Notes: generated by a model not told the origin, from the sequence alone. Shown: positions 21,601 to 35,235, counted from the first letter of the stretch. The stretch: 48,178 bases of DNA from Zygnema circumcarinatum (GCA_037447605.1 CM074814.1:898123-946300); one strand, 5' to 3'. Numbers and translations: made by a program.

Positions 21601-24600
21601 GGCAGGCGACAATTGAGGAGCTTCGGCGGAAGTTGCTTGGGGGTGGTGGGGTAGAGGAGCCTGTCGAGGTGAATGGAAATGCAGTCGTCGATACTACTCC
21701 AATTCCGGAGGATTTATTAGCAATCCAGTCATACATTCGATGGGAAAGGAACGGAAAGAAGAACTATTCCCCTGCAGAACAGGAGGTAAATTCTCCCTCT
21801 GTTGCCAATAGTTGAAAGAAGCGCATATTCAAGCAAAGATAAAGGACAATTCCTGAAATTGGAGTTTTCACTTGAAACTTCTAATTTGTCACACGCACGG
21901 ATATCAGAAGCATTCCGGCAGATACAACATTGAGAAGGGCTTTTCTCGGGCAATTCCTGTCGATCTGTATGATAAAGTCTGAAGTACGAAAGCAGCATTG
22001 AACAAGATTTGGGCAGTTATCCTCAGGGAAAGCATCAAAACGTTCTATTGTAAAAGGGAAAAGGAGAAAATAGGGAATCGTCGAAGGTATAATGGGCATA
22101 GCTCCCTAGCTTTCCATGAAATTAAACCTTGTTACAACCGTTTTCATAATCTATGAAATTATTGTTAAAAACAAAAGGTGGGCGCTTTGCTTCTATTGGT
22201 TCCCTTTTCGTGCCCGTTTTTTGTACCTTGCTTGCTTGCGAGACTCGATTTTTTCTGGTTTCACAGATCACTGGAGCTTTGTCTCAAAGTGTCTTTCGGT
22301 TGTTTCTCCTGCAGAATGAATATCAGGAGGCTAAGAAAGAACTTCAGAATGAGCTAAAGGATGGAACAACGATTGAACAGCTGAGGAAGCGTTTAACGGG
22401 AGGAACTGGAGCTACAGCCCCTCCTCCTCCTCCACCCAGACAGGAAACGTCCTTCAAACCTGTTGGCCGCCAAGGTCGAGACTTGGATGCCCTTGTGAAC
22501 AAGTTTGGCAAGGCAGCAGATGTTGAGGTACAGATGTCCTCACCTCGGGAACCTTCAGCACTTGAGGCTGCGACAGACGCTTTGGAGCTTGCGGAGGAGG
22601 TTATTTCAAAGAAGTTCTATAAATTTGGTGAAAGCCAAGTACTTGTAAGTTTGCAACCTTTTAGACATATCCGTATTCTGATTTTCGTCTGTGTTAGGGA
22701 AGTCGAACTCCAAACAAAAAATGGAATACAGAACTTGGAAGCGAAGCTTGACAATGCATGGGGATACCCATGCATTTGCCCTTCGGAGCTAGAATGAATT
22801 GGCGGAAAAAAAGCAGCTTATTCTCGAACAGGCCCAAGATGAATAACGGATCATACTCTATTGCTTTTGAGAGCTCTAGGACAAGAATCAACCCCTTTCA
22901 GCTTTTTCTTGCGGCTTTACAGCTGTCCTTCACACAGCAGCTGTGTCAATGAGAATCACTAGCAAAAGTACTTGTCGCTTTGTCTCGTGACAAAGAACCC
23001 TCAAACGTACTCTCGGATTGAACAAATCACTGATCACTCACAGCTGTGTTGAACTCCTTACATGTCACTCGTTTGTTTCAGGTGCTGGTAACCCAAGCTG
23101 ATGGACTCCCGAAGGTGTGCCTGGCAAGCTCAATCAAAGGCGACCTAACTGTCCATTGGGGTTTGGCGAAAGGCAAGGGTCAAGCATGGGAGGTTAGTCT
23201 TTCTACCAAGTCCCTTTGTAGGCATGACATACTATTTGCCATTTATGTTTTTACAGGCAGCTGTTGTGGTGCTGACGAAGCAACTCTCCCTGCATTCCAG
23301 CTCCTTTCATGTGCCTTAAATTTTAGGCAATTCCTGTTAACAGCGTGAAAAACTTTGAGGTGTAGAATAGACTGTATAGTTCGGCCAAGTTAGTCTGGAG
23401 CTTAGGGTTGAGGTGCTCCACGGAGCCCTGCGTAATCAGGTATAGCTGGTTTGTCTTTTATACCACGTATTGCTGCTGTAACGATAGATAGAGTTCGAGT
23501 GTTCCCTTGCGAGTGTTTATCGCAAGCCTTGAGGGGACAAAGTTAATGAACCCCCCTGCCTCCTGGTTTAGATGGTGCTAGATGGATACGTACGCAGTCT
23601 ATTGAGATGTCAGTGAAGCTAGAGGAAACCCGTCTCTGATCCATGGGCGCAGCACATTTTCTCCATGACGAAGTTCCAAATCTGAGCGGTTGTGGGTTCG
23701 TTGGTGGCCAGAAAGTGCAACAAACTCCACTTGCGAGAGGATTTGGTGGCGATGACACTCTGCAGGTCCGTGAGGGTTGCTCAATGCCCATACTGCTTAC
23801 CAAGTTGCCAGCAAGTTGTTGATATATAGAAGCCTAGGTTCCACTGGTATGGTTGTTTTTAAGTCTGACTTGATCGGGCAATGGCTGCTGAAATGCAGTT
23901 TTTGGAGTTACCTCTTGGTGAAGACGCGAAGAGCTACAAGGGCGTTTCATTTGTACTGAATTCAGGGGGTGACTGGTATAAGGATATGGGAACGGACTTT
24001 TGGGCTGAAATACAGAAAGCTGAGTCAAAACCTACAAAGGTATCTTTCGACTCCATTCCTTTTGAGGTTTCCTATTTGGCTGCCAAATTTGTGAATGTTT
24101 TTTCATTGGGCAACTGGGTTGCTTTATTTACTGGTCTTCAATACTCTGAACCAGAGCAAGGCATGGTAGAAATACTGAGCAGTTGTTGTACATGTTTGGC
24201 TCAACTGAATGTTGAATTATGGGCTCCATCTTGATGACTTATAAAGAATTTGTACAGTAGTTTTCGTTTGCTGTTGGCTTTCTGCTTTTGCGTTTTTATC
24301 TTAGCAAAACGTGCGTGAGCCTACTGTGCTATTTGTTCACAGTCGTGTTCCAAAGCGGTGCTGCTGTTAGTACTGCCTTAAGTGAAATGTGCCTCCAGAA
24401 CCAACTCTTTCAAAGACTTCTTAAAGTGCCGCATGCTATTACAAAGCTTTGTAAGTCAAAAACTTGTGTCAATTGCAGCTATTCGTGCTTGTTTGTGCGA
24501 GAGACGTCTACTTAAAAGGACTGAAGTCTCTTGTGCACAGTTGAGAATGGCGGCCCTGCAGTTCTGAGTTGTTTGTGAAACGGTGGTTACAGGACGTCGG

Positions 24601-27600
24601 CGATGGGTCAGGCACTGCAAAGGCGCTGCTGGATGAGATAGCAGATCAGGAGACAGAGGCTCAGCGCTCCCTAATGCACAGGTATGTGGATAAAATGGAG
24701 AGGCAACTTGTCTGCTTCTGAAAATGTATGCGGTGTTACTTTTCTATGAACACTGGGCGTATCCCGTTTCTGTCGTTTCGGCTCTCTTTTCACATTGGGG
24801 TTTGGCCCCAACCTTCTCTGAAAGGGTCGTAGCTGTTGGATATGTGAGGACTACTTTTCAATCTGCAGCCCTTCAACCCATTGTCCTAGTTTTGGAGAGA
24901 GGTCTCCCTATTTCGCTCTTGCAGGGCAGGATGCAGCATTGTAAGCCTGGTACACTGTAAGGCTGTAAGGATGAATTGTGAAGTAGGAATCTTGATTTCA
25001 TTCTAGCTATAGTCAGAACGTTTTTTTTTTGAAAGCTTGCATTTATGCTCAATCGATGCTTCATCCGGCATGAGTATCTCTAGATGTACGGGTAAACGCA
25101 AAGCTGTTCTTTGTTGATCAGCTACGCAGTTGGAAGTTGGAATCTAAAGCACTATTAGGGTGAGCTGATTCGATTTGTTTGAATGCATGCAGATTCAATA
25201 TTGGTGCAGGCATTGTGGAATCTGCTGCCCGGCAGGGTGAATTGGGCATGGCTGCTGTACTTGTTTGGTTCCGTTACATGGCTACAAGACAGCTTATTTG
25301 GAACAAGAATTACAATGTTAAGCCGCGGTATGTCTGCTGCCTTAAAAATTATCTCCACTAGTATTTATGCCAAAATGTTTGCAACGCCTTACGCTGAGAG
25401 CCCACGCTCATGTTCTGGTTTCCCGTACTTTAAAACATGCGAAGGAATGGAAATCTAAGCATCTCTACTGCAGGCGATAATGTTGCCAACTTGCGATAAC
25501 TTGCTCGAATTCGTTTAACGTTTGTTGATTGCGTCATTGAGGCTGCAGTGAAATCAGCGCCGCCCAGGACAGGATGACAGATAACTTGAAACGTGTCTAT
25601 CAAGAGCAACCAGAACTTAGGGAGTTGGTACGCATGGTTATGATGACTGTTGGCCGCGGAGGAGAAGGCGATGTCGGACAAAGAATTCGTGATGAGATTC
25701 TTGTTATCCAGGTAGCGTTGCTGCTCACTTTCTTAGTCAATTTTGTCACACCCACTCGTTTGTGACAAGGAGGCCTCGCGTAAGGAACATAGCTGGATGG
25801 ACTCAAGTTTACGAGAACACAAAGATGATTGAAATTAAGCTCACGTTGGATTTTCAGAAAATGTGCTACTGAGTTGTGCAAAACAAGAGTAGGGCATATG
25901 ATGACAACTCTGCTGACACGAGATGTATGCCTTAACTTTTCACTGGGGAATTCTTGGTTGATGCAGAGAGCAAACGATTGCAAAGGTGGCATGATGGAGG
26001 AATGGCATCAAAAGTTGCACAATAATACAAGTCCTGATGACGTTGTCATTTGCCAGGTGCTCTTTCAATCACCGAAACTTTGTTTGCATACAATACCTCA
26101 TTGCGAAGATAGTGAATTGCTCAGATTGTTGCATGTAACACAAACTTCCCCAGAAGTAGCTCTGAATGAGAGAAGGGTTGCCAGGCAGTTGAAACGAGTT
26201 TATCCTAGGTTGCTTACTTGGTTTATGTAATTCTCAAAAGCACCATTGTACGTAGGCCTCTGAGATGTAATGACTCCTGCAGAAGTCTAATCTTGGATAT
26301 TACTCTGCAGGCATTATTAGACCACATTAGCTCCAACTTTGACATGGATGTCTACTGGAAGACGTTGAATTCAAACGGTGTGTCTCGTGAACGGCTAAGA
26401 AGTTACGACAGGCCAATTGTGTCAGAACCAAAGTTCAGGGCAGACCAGAAGGACGGCTTGCTCAGAGACCTCCGCAATTATATGAAGTCCCTCAAAGTGA
26501 GTGATGTATTCGCTGAGCACGTTTTGTAGATAAATTCTCTAAGAAGGAACTAACGCTCATGCCTAAGTCTCAAAGAGGGAACTCCCTACGTGAAATATCA
26601 CCTGTAGTTTTCTAAACGAAGTTGCGGCCTGTGTCAGGCAGTTTCCTGAAAAACTCATTAAGATAAGTTTGACGATAAGACATTCACTAGGCCGGCACAG
26701 CCTTTCGACAGAAAAGGTTTGATTGTTTAGTGTTTTTGCTCTTAGTATGTACTCTTAATCACTGAGTGAAAAGTGGTCACTATTGCCAGCCTATCAACAT
26801 ATTGCCTTTCTGTTCTGCAGGCTGTGCATTCCGGAGCTGATTTAGAGTCAGCAATTTCCACATGCATGGGCTATCAGCAGGGCGCGACAGAGGTGGGCTC
26901 TCTATTCAGTAATCGCTTTTTCTCTGAGATTACGCATCCTCCAACTTTTGTAGCCTCTGGGCCGATGTCTGGTTGCTGAGCATCTGCAGTGGTGATTGCA
27001 CAGTTGAACCACTCAACATCATTTAATATTGGCAGGGGCTGAAGCCAGCAAATAGAAAGTCCTGAGTTTGAAGAATTTAATGCTGTCAGGATCATTTCAT
27101 ATCCGAAATCCCGGTATCCCTGTACCTATCATGTTTTTCCGGGATGCAATTCCTTCCAACTGTTTCAACAGAGAAAGTTTGATGCACACGCTTGTTAAGT
27201 CATTGCCATGCAGTTCTTCAAGACATGGCTAGCTAACAAGACTAACGCGCTCAACTGTTCATGCTGCCCATTCCCAAACAGAGCTTTATGAAGGCTGTGA
27301 ATATCCATCCTATTGGAGGTCTTTCCAATAACTTGCCTGTAAGTGGTCTCATCTAAAAAAAAAATCATCAATGCCTGGATGATCATTTGGATTGCGGCGA
27401 TTTTGTCCTCGGTTTGCCAACTGTTCAGCTATGAGGCTATTTTACGGTGTACTTGTACTGAAGAGGGAGGCAGTTTAGAAGCTTATCACGTTTTCCTTCC
27501 GAGTAGACCCATCCAGTCTAATGATTGTCCTCCTGGTGTGCAGGGCTTACTGCAATTCGTTTTGGAACATGTGGAGGACAGGAGAGTGATTCCGCTGGTG

Positions 27601-30600
27601 GAGGTGAGTTTATTGACAGAATGCTTCCCCAATTCTCAACCTCTCGCGTGTGCTTACAGACCAATTTCCGATCCTATTTCTGCAATTTCTTGCTGATTGA
27701 CTCACTTCGCTGCTCCAATTCATTCTCCTCTAGAATTAATCTACTGTTTTCAGAGGACCTTCTGGACCTTCTGATGTGCTCGTAACGGACGCTTTCTCCA
27801 GTACGTTTGATTGCGGTCCTTCGTAATTGTTGCTGTGTCTTATGGCCAAGTCTATCCACCCACATTCAAGAATTGATCCTATCATATTCAAGAGTTGATC
27901 CTCCATTGCATTGGAACATTCTATGGGCAGGGCTTACTGGAAGCTCGCCATGAAGTGCGACCAACTCTGCTAAGACCGCATGACCGCTTGAAGGACATCA
28001 TCTTTTTGGATTTGGCTTTAGACAGCACTGTGCGCACTGCTGTTGAGCGAGGAATGGAGTATCTCGACGGAAATAACCCAGCGGTAAGTTTCATATTTTC
28101 ATTATAATGGGGACTACGAGGGTGTATTTTTAGGAGCCGATGCACTAACGTTCACTGGGTTCACAACTGATGGTGTAAGGCCGTAGTAACTGAAGTACTA
28201 TTTATCTGTAAAGCTTTTTTGTAGAAAGTGATCTGTGCCCAGCAGAAGTAAGTGGCCTACCGAGTGATTGTTGTGAACTTCGCATGGATAATTACCAGTG
28301 TACATGCTCCTAGTTGATCGCCACTGTTATCCAGTTTCACCTTATTGATTTTTGCTGCAAGTATGGGAAAACAGGAAATTATGTACTTGGTGAGCCTTGT
28401 TACGGAGAATCTCTGCCTGTCCAGTGACATCAATGAGGAGTTGGTATACTGTTTGAAGGTACGTAACGTTGCCATTAAAAAAGCAGAAAAGGCTGATGAA
28501 GTGATGATATACTCGTTATGTTGGAATTTTGTTGAAGTGTTAGCTTCTGATGGTTCTTGTGTCCTGTTCTTCGTTCTGTCCTTAAAAATGTACCCATGGA
28601 CAGAGGAGTGGCTGAAGTTTGAATACCTGTTTAAGGACAATTTTCCTGTCCATCCATTGTTTGGTTGTCTGCCATGAAAACATGAAACCAGGGTTTGACT
28701 TTATTTTGGGTATTGCAGGGATGGCGGAATGTAACAGAGGCGTGCCGTAAGGGGGAGCCTAATTGGGCACTGCGAGCGAAATCTGTTGCAGATCGGACAT
28801 ATTTGGCGCTGGCTGATAAGGCTGAGCATTGGCAGAACGTCTTGCAGCCCTCTGCCAGATACTTGGGTGGCAAACTTAATGTGGATGAGTGGGCTGTAAG
28901 TGTCTTCCTATAGCATTTCCTCCTGTTTGCTTAAGTCTGCAGCTTATTGCAGTATATCCACAGGATGATCTGTCCTTCCGGATCTGGTAATCCTGCCTTT
29001 TTTCTCCGAAAAATAGGAGGAATAAAGTCCTTGAGATGCTGTGTTGCTTACAATTGGTGCTGAAGCTCAAAACAAGTTAATTTGTCAGCATTCTTGAGTG
29101 TTCCTCCTTGAAACGGGCCACTAGGAATTCATGTTGGTATAGACACATGAGTGCAGACGAATCTCCATTTTGAAAATATCTTCTGTGTTTGTGCTGAAGG
29201 TGATAGAACCTGGCCTTGCCCTGGTTGGTAGGCCTTACAAAGGAAGGGCTTGTGTGCATTGCAGGTCGAGATTTTCACAGAGGAGATGATCCGGGCAGGT
29301 TCTGCTGCCTCCCTTTCCCTCCTCCTCAATCGCTTGGATCCAGTTCTCAGAAAAGCAGCGGATATGGGAAGGTAACTTGGCACAAATCCCATGCTTTTAC
29401 CACATTTTTAATGGCTGTTGAAAGATATTCCACTCACGAGGTGACAGTTGAATAATTACATCTGAGTGATCAACATCGTCACGGTATTGACAGAGCTATA
29501 TCATGACGAGGTTCTCAGACTCTTGCCCGGGCAAAAAAACTGAAGTTCTTCTTCGGGTGCATTGTTAATATGGTGTAACTTACATGCTTTGGAAAGAGGA
29601 CAGCCTCTAAGGCATAATCTGCCACTGGCTCTCAACTTCAAGCGCTAACGGGGTGCCGATTCCGCAGTGTAAATGCACCGGCGTTTATCGCATAGCATGC
29701 TTTCCTTAGCATGCAAGTGCGTACATTTGTTTCCGATTTTGATATCTCACTTGAAGACTTTGGTACTTTGTCTCAAAAAAACATAGCATGTAATTAGAGG
29801 AACTAACTTCTCACACCTGTGCCTGGTGTGCAGCTGGCAAGTGATCAGTCCTGTCGATGTGAAGGGCTTCGTGGAAGTTGTGGATGACTTAGGACCCGTG
29901 CAAGACAAGGTCTATTCCCGCCCCACCATCTTGGTGGCTGGACGAGTTAGGGGTGAGGAGGAGATTCCTGATGGAGCAGTGGCTGTGCTTACACCGGACA
30001 TGCCGGACATATTGTCACATGTGTCAGTGCGTGCTCGCAACAGCAAGGTGAAATCAGTACTTCACTTGGGATCCTGTAATTGTGAGAATGACTGGTCTTG
30101 CCCAGCAGACAGACTTAAAAACATACCAGTTGAGAGTTAGCATGAACTTAGAAGGTGAGCAAAACCACGTTTTATAAGGTGAGCATGGCCACATTGTTGG
30201 AGCCTCCAGAGCTTTGAGGGCGTGTATACGTCAACAGCCTCTGTCTAACTCTTCGGGCAGTATTGGCCATAATTTTGTTGAGGTCATCCACGTTTCTAAC
30301 GAATAGAGGCATGATGTTAGCAGACACTTAAAAACCCAAGCAGTAGGTGTGTTAGTTGTAGTCTAAATTTGACGAAGTTGTTGATGTTGATTCAATATCT
30401 CTTGCAGATTTGTTTCGCGACATGCTTCGACAGTAAGGTGTTGGATGACCTTCGTTCGAAGGATAAAATGGCCTTGTCTCTGACTCATTCCCTAAATGAG
30501 CTCAAATACACGTAAGACATCACACTTTTTAAATGACATGCCATAATTGATGATGCCATTCTTTTAACCATAGAGCATGATGATTTCTGAGTTCTGCATG

Positions 30601-33600
30601 AAAGTTGGATTTATACCGCTTAGTATTTGCACGAATGATCATATATCATAAAGCCGCAGGGCTATTATGTTTTCACGATTTTAGTCTCCGGATTTTAGTG
30701 GAGATTGGGGGTGCTTGTTTGGTACTCTGGGTCCTGATTGAATGCTTTCTTAGTGGCAAGGCTCTGCTGAGAAATGTAAGGGCGCATCTACCTGTTCGGA
30801 GGGTCCTTCCTTTTAGTTCCTTTTAGAAACTGCACGTACGAATGATGCGAGGAGATTGGTTAACCGCACTTCTAGATGCTAGTGAACATCGCCTAATTAG
30901 CGCCCCTGCTATGGCTTGATTATTATAATGTTGTGGACAGTTAATTTCAAGCCTGGCTGTAAAGAACGTGAACTTAATAATGAGGTTATTTGTTCTCTGC
31001 TTATGGGGCTCTTGAACCATGGAATTTTCTTGGCTATACAGTGAGATTTCCGAAAGTCAAGTTTCAAGTGCGGCATCCGGGGAAGAGGAATTTGTACCTG
31101 AAGGAATGAAAATTGCGAAGAAGCAGTTTGCGGGCAGGTTTGCAATTCGAGCCGATGAATTCACTCCGGAGTTGGTGAGTTCACTTATCTGCACCTTGGA
31201 CAGCCCGCCACCCAAATATGTTTTAATTAATTCGGTACTTGGAAGATTTGTCGTCTAAAAGACCTGCCGTCGACCGCAAATCATATTCTCCAGGTCAAGG
31301 AAATCACACATAATTGGCTTTTCTTTTTCATTAAAATACAATCGTATGTGAGGATTTTGTGTGGGGTTCGCACTGATTCTGATCTTTGCTTTCCACTTCT
31401 AGGTGGGAGCCAAATCACGAAACATTGCTGGGTTAAGAGGCAAATTGCCTGCGTGGGTCAACCTGCCAACTTCCGTGGCCCTTCCCTTTGGTTCATTTGA
31501 GAAAGTCCTAGAAGACCCATTGAACAAGGTACGCATGCTGCTCGAATGCATTTCCTTATCTTAAACTCAAATTGACCCTCATCGGCCCAGGGTATCCTTC
31601 TTAACTACCAATAAACCTTTCTATTCAGATTATATTCCCGTTTCTGACTCCAGAGTGTGGCTGCTCTGTTCATTTTTGGTTTTGGGACGGATCAGGATGT
31701 GGCAAGTGAAGTGAATGCTTTAAGTGAATCTCTGGCAAAGGGAGAATTCAACTTGCTTCCCCAGATCAGGGAAGCTGTTATGAAGCTTCAGCCACCACCC
31801 AAATTGGTAAGAACATTCGCTGCGCAAAAAGAATCCCAAACCCGGTGTGTAGATTGATCAAAGACAAGATGTTTATGAACAGTTCTTCCTCACATTCTTG
31901 GTTTTGGACTGCCCGAAAGCAGGTGACGTCGTCGTCCTCGTCTATTATCCTTGTCTTTCACTCAGTTGTATATGGTCTACCATTTCACTTTGCTTTAAAT
32001 GCTTCACAAGACCTTGTATGTATAGATCATAGAGAGAGAACATTATTTATCGAGTTTCAAGTTGCCATCAAGCGAATCCTATTTTTAGTGCTGGGCCTCT
32101 CCCATGACTAAGTCGAGACGAAATCGAAAAGTAAGGAAATGCGCGCTAGAAGTGCACAGGATATGGTTTTCAGAACGATATGTATAAAGCCTTCATTGAT
32201 TGGCGAGCCTGATAATTCTCCGCTTTTGTTGTTTGCTCAGTTTTGTCGATCAGAATCGTTATCCTCTCCCTCGTTTCCCTCCGTTCAATCGTCTTTTTCT
32301 CTGTGTACAGGAAAAGGATCACCTGGTACATGCCATCAGCAACTCTGGCAATCAAACACTGATCTGAAAACTTCTCTTTCTGTACATGTGCAGATAGAGG
32401 AGCTGAAATCAGCCATGAAGGACTCAAATATGCCCTGGCCTGGCGATGAGAGTGAGGAGCGATGGCAGCAGGCCTGGAAAGCAATTACAAAGGTAAGGCC
32501 AACCCTTGCAGAACCTTGTTCATGCGGTATGTAAAGGCGAGCATTCAGACTCCAAGCTCAGCTTGTTACTAGTGCTGTTCCTGGCTGAGCCTACCTCAAA
32601 GAGCAGATCAAGCTTGCTGGTTTTTGGTTTTGCTCTTTTGGAGAGACAAGAAATTTAGCAATCAGCGGTCAGTGACGGTATTGCATTGTTTTTTTCTTCT
32701 TCGTCCTGCTGCAGAAAGTTTTGTCGCTCGTGCTTGTTACTGGTACAATTGTCACGTGTTGTTTTCAGCTGCTTTAGTCCATTGGATATGCTCTGTTTAC
32801 CTGCAGGCATACTTTTTTTGTCTTTCTATCGATAACCAGTTCTGAGTTCTGTTTGCTGGCGGTTGTGCAGGTCTGGGCATCGAAATGGAATGAACGAGCC
32901 TATTTCAGCACACGTAAGGTCAAGTTGAACCATGCAGATCTATGCATGGCCGTATTGGTTCAGGAGGTTATCCAAGCTGACTACGCCTTTGTCATCCACA
33001 CTACCAACCCGTCAACAGAAGACAGCACTGAGATCTATGCTGAGGTAAGTGGTGGTGATGTTGCTACAGCATTCTTGTAAAGTACAAGATGTTTAAATGG
33101 AAAAAGAGGCTTGGCATCTGGCTGGTAGACAAAGCCCCAGATCAGTGCGTGTTATAATCTGAATGTCTTTTTCTGCATTTGCAGGCGGTTAAAGGGCTTG
33201 GTGAGACTTTAGTGGGCGCATTTTCTGGTCGAGCCCTCAGCTTCAGCGCTAAGAAGAACGCCCTTGACTCTCCGAAGGTGTGCATTGGTCTCGGCCCTTG
33301 AAACTTCTTCTTTGGTTGTAGACTGCCACCTTGGTGGCTCTGCAATGAGACAAGACATCAAGATGCAGTGTGTGTGCAAAGTGCCGCATAGTCTTGAAAT
33401 GACGAACGCAGGTTGACGCTTGGACTTTCAGTTCTAATAAAGAGCACGTTTTGCAGGTCTTGGGCTTCCCCAGCAAACGCATTGGACTCTTCATCAAGCA
33501 GTCTATTATTTTCCGTTCAGATTCGAATGGAGAAGACTTGGAAGGCTATGCCGGAGCTGGACTGTATGACAGGTCAGTTCTCATTCCCTTGTCCGTGAAA

Positions 33601-33977
33601 GCTACTTCTGAATGCTAACTATTAGAAGCTCGAGATTTCTGGCTAAACCAGGCTACGTACTGTTGAACGCTCAACCAAACTGAGCACATCCCTTCAAGTC
33701 CATGATGCATGCGTCATTCTCTGCACTATCCCTCACTAAGCAATTGTCTGTGTCTGTGTACACTAAATGCAGTGTACCCATGGACAAGGAGGAGGAAGTG
33801 ATCGTGGACTACTCTACCGACCAACTTGTCACAGACCTCAAGTTCCAAAACGACATTTTGACGAAGATTGCCAAGGCCGGGCTTGCCATCGAGGAGGTCC
33901 TGAAGTCCCCGCAGGACATTGAAGGAGTCATCAAGAACGGAGAGCTCTACGTTGTGCAGACCCGGCCCCAGATGTGA
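18626..33977 (+). CDS. GWD1: Alpha-glucan water dikinase (GWD1/SEX1)
   Basis: Plastid enzyme that moves the beta-phosphate of ATP to C6 of glucosyl units in starch, starting its degradation. Exons: 18626-18919, 19390-19428, 19922-20040, 20308-20386, 20731-20819, 21140-21299, 21552-21785, 22315-22644, 23082-23192, 23712-23765 (uncertain), 23899-24039, 24593-24681, 25193-25327, 25549-25711, 25967-26056, 26311-26496, 26821-26892, 27282-27338, 27544-27603, 27931-28083, 28375-28458, 28719-28895, 29265-29371, 29834-30047, 30408-30511, 31042-31174, 31403-31528, 31696-31806, 32394-32492, 32871-33044, 33185-33277, 33457-33572, 33773-33977; about 1465 residues (Arabidopsis 1399). The N-terminus (MVAIAGASPALASQ) is Ala/Ser-rich like a transit peptide. 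Two CBM45 domains follow (AHWGATKPGEKGWTLP and VHWGLAKGKGQAWE). The phosphohistidine segment is TPDMPDILSHVSVRARN (His about 1070), with the redox pair CFATC directly after. The nucleotide-binding end includes IIFRSDSNGEDLEGYAGAG and closes VVQTRPQM. Exon 7 duplicates a linker module. Confidence 0.96.
21552..21785 (+). repeat. Duplicated coding exon in GWD linker
   Basis: Exon 7 (78 codons, phase 0-0) encodes EEYEKCRVELQ...TIEELRRKLLGGGG and then IPEDLLAIQSYIRWERNGKK-NYSPAEQE. The same pair of elements occurs split around it: IPTDLLNIQAYLNWERNGKQ-NYSPEQEK ends exon 6, and NEYQEAKKELQ...TIEQLRKRLTGGTG begins exon 8. As I recall them, Arabidopsis and potato GWD have this module once. A symmetric exon of this kind can be duplicated by unequal crossing-over between introns without shifting the frame. 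Confidence 0.8.
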
Positions 33978-35029
33978 GCTACCCGTGTACCATGCCATGA
34001 CTCACCCTATGGCTTCCACTGGCACGTGAGAAAGCATCACCATCATGGCCATGTACACATCATATAAGGGTATGGTCCTCTCCCCTGTAAGCCACCGTCC
34101 ATAGCGTTGTGAGCCTGGAGGGTCATACCGTAGCTCAGATATAGCTCAGGTAGGACTCCTGTCGTGAGACACACTATCTATGATTGCATATATACACATG
34201 TCAGGGTTCAGGATTAGGATTAGGGCTTGTTAGGGTTGTGAGCTCCCTTTTTATTGTACTGAGACCGAGAAGTGAGTTAATGTTTGGAGTGGAATGAAGC
34301 TACTACTACGAACTGCACTTGTGCCGATTGGTTGTGAAACTGACAACTCCTCCTCAACAAGCGACTCCTGTACATGCTGAGACTATGTGAAGTATGCAAA
34401 CATACGGTGCTGGCGAGATTACAAAACTCGAAAGAGTTTAGAGAATTCAGCAAATAGCTGGAAAAACAAAAGTTCAATGTTCAGAAATTCCTAAAGAAAT
34501 TAAAAAATGTGGTATTTTGCCTCTGTCAAGCGAAGGGATGTTGCGTGCTGCAATTCACGACGACGGGTGGCAAACCCTTCACAGCCAATTGACCTCGAAA
34601 TTGACTTATTGAATTATGATGAGGAAGGGGCAAAGGCGACAGCCAGTGAACTTGTGCCTGTGCCGTGTGTTCGCAAACTGAGCGCAATTCGATTTTCATG
34701 AGCCTTCTTGAAACTACTTTTGCAATAAATAGATGACAAGTTTTCAATCGGCCCAGCTTTTTAAAGCAACCCGAGACGCTGTGCTTGACTTGTGGAGTCA
34801 ATCGTTCGCCAAATGTCAACAACCTTTGACGCGTGCGAACAACCTCTAAGGGTAACATTCATTCGCGTGAGGCCCACTGAGTGCATTTCAGCACAGGGAG
34901 GGGGCTCCTGCAATGCAGCCCAATAGGCGCCACCTGCACATGAAGGGGGCGAAGAATTCCGGACAATCCAGGGAGACGCAAACTTACTTTTGGGTTCCAG
35001 GGTTAGGGCTAGGGTTCAGGGTTCCAGGG

Positions 35030-35235
35030 TTACTCTCTCGCTCTCCCGTCTTTCCCTCCCTCTCGTCCTCTCCCTCCTCACCCTCTCTCTCTCTCTGTTA
35101 CTTTCACTCTCTCTCTCTCTCTCTCTCGCTCTCCCTCTCTCTCTTTCCTTCTCTCTCTCTCTCGTTCTTCCTCTCTCGCTCTCTTTCTCTTCCTCTTTCT
35201 TTCCTTCTCTCTCTCGCCCTCCCTCTCGTCCTCTT
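35030..35235. repeat. CT-rich simple-sequence block
   Basis: About 200 bases of nearly pure pyrimidine, mainly CTCTCT and CCCTCT. Long open frames cross it on both strands (SLSLSL, RERERE), but these are composition artefacts. Confidence 0.9.

Noticed and set aside
31654-31695. Extra N-terminal stretch SVAALFIFGFGTDQ for GWD exon 28
   Set aside because: Family alignment fits better if the exon starts at 31696 (DVASEVNALS) after a pyrimidine-rich acceptor; the earlier AG at 31652-31653 is in phase but adds an unexpected hydrophobic insert.
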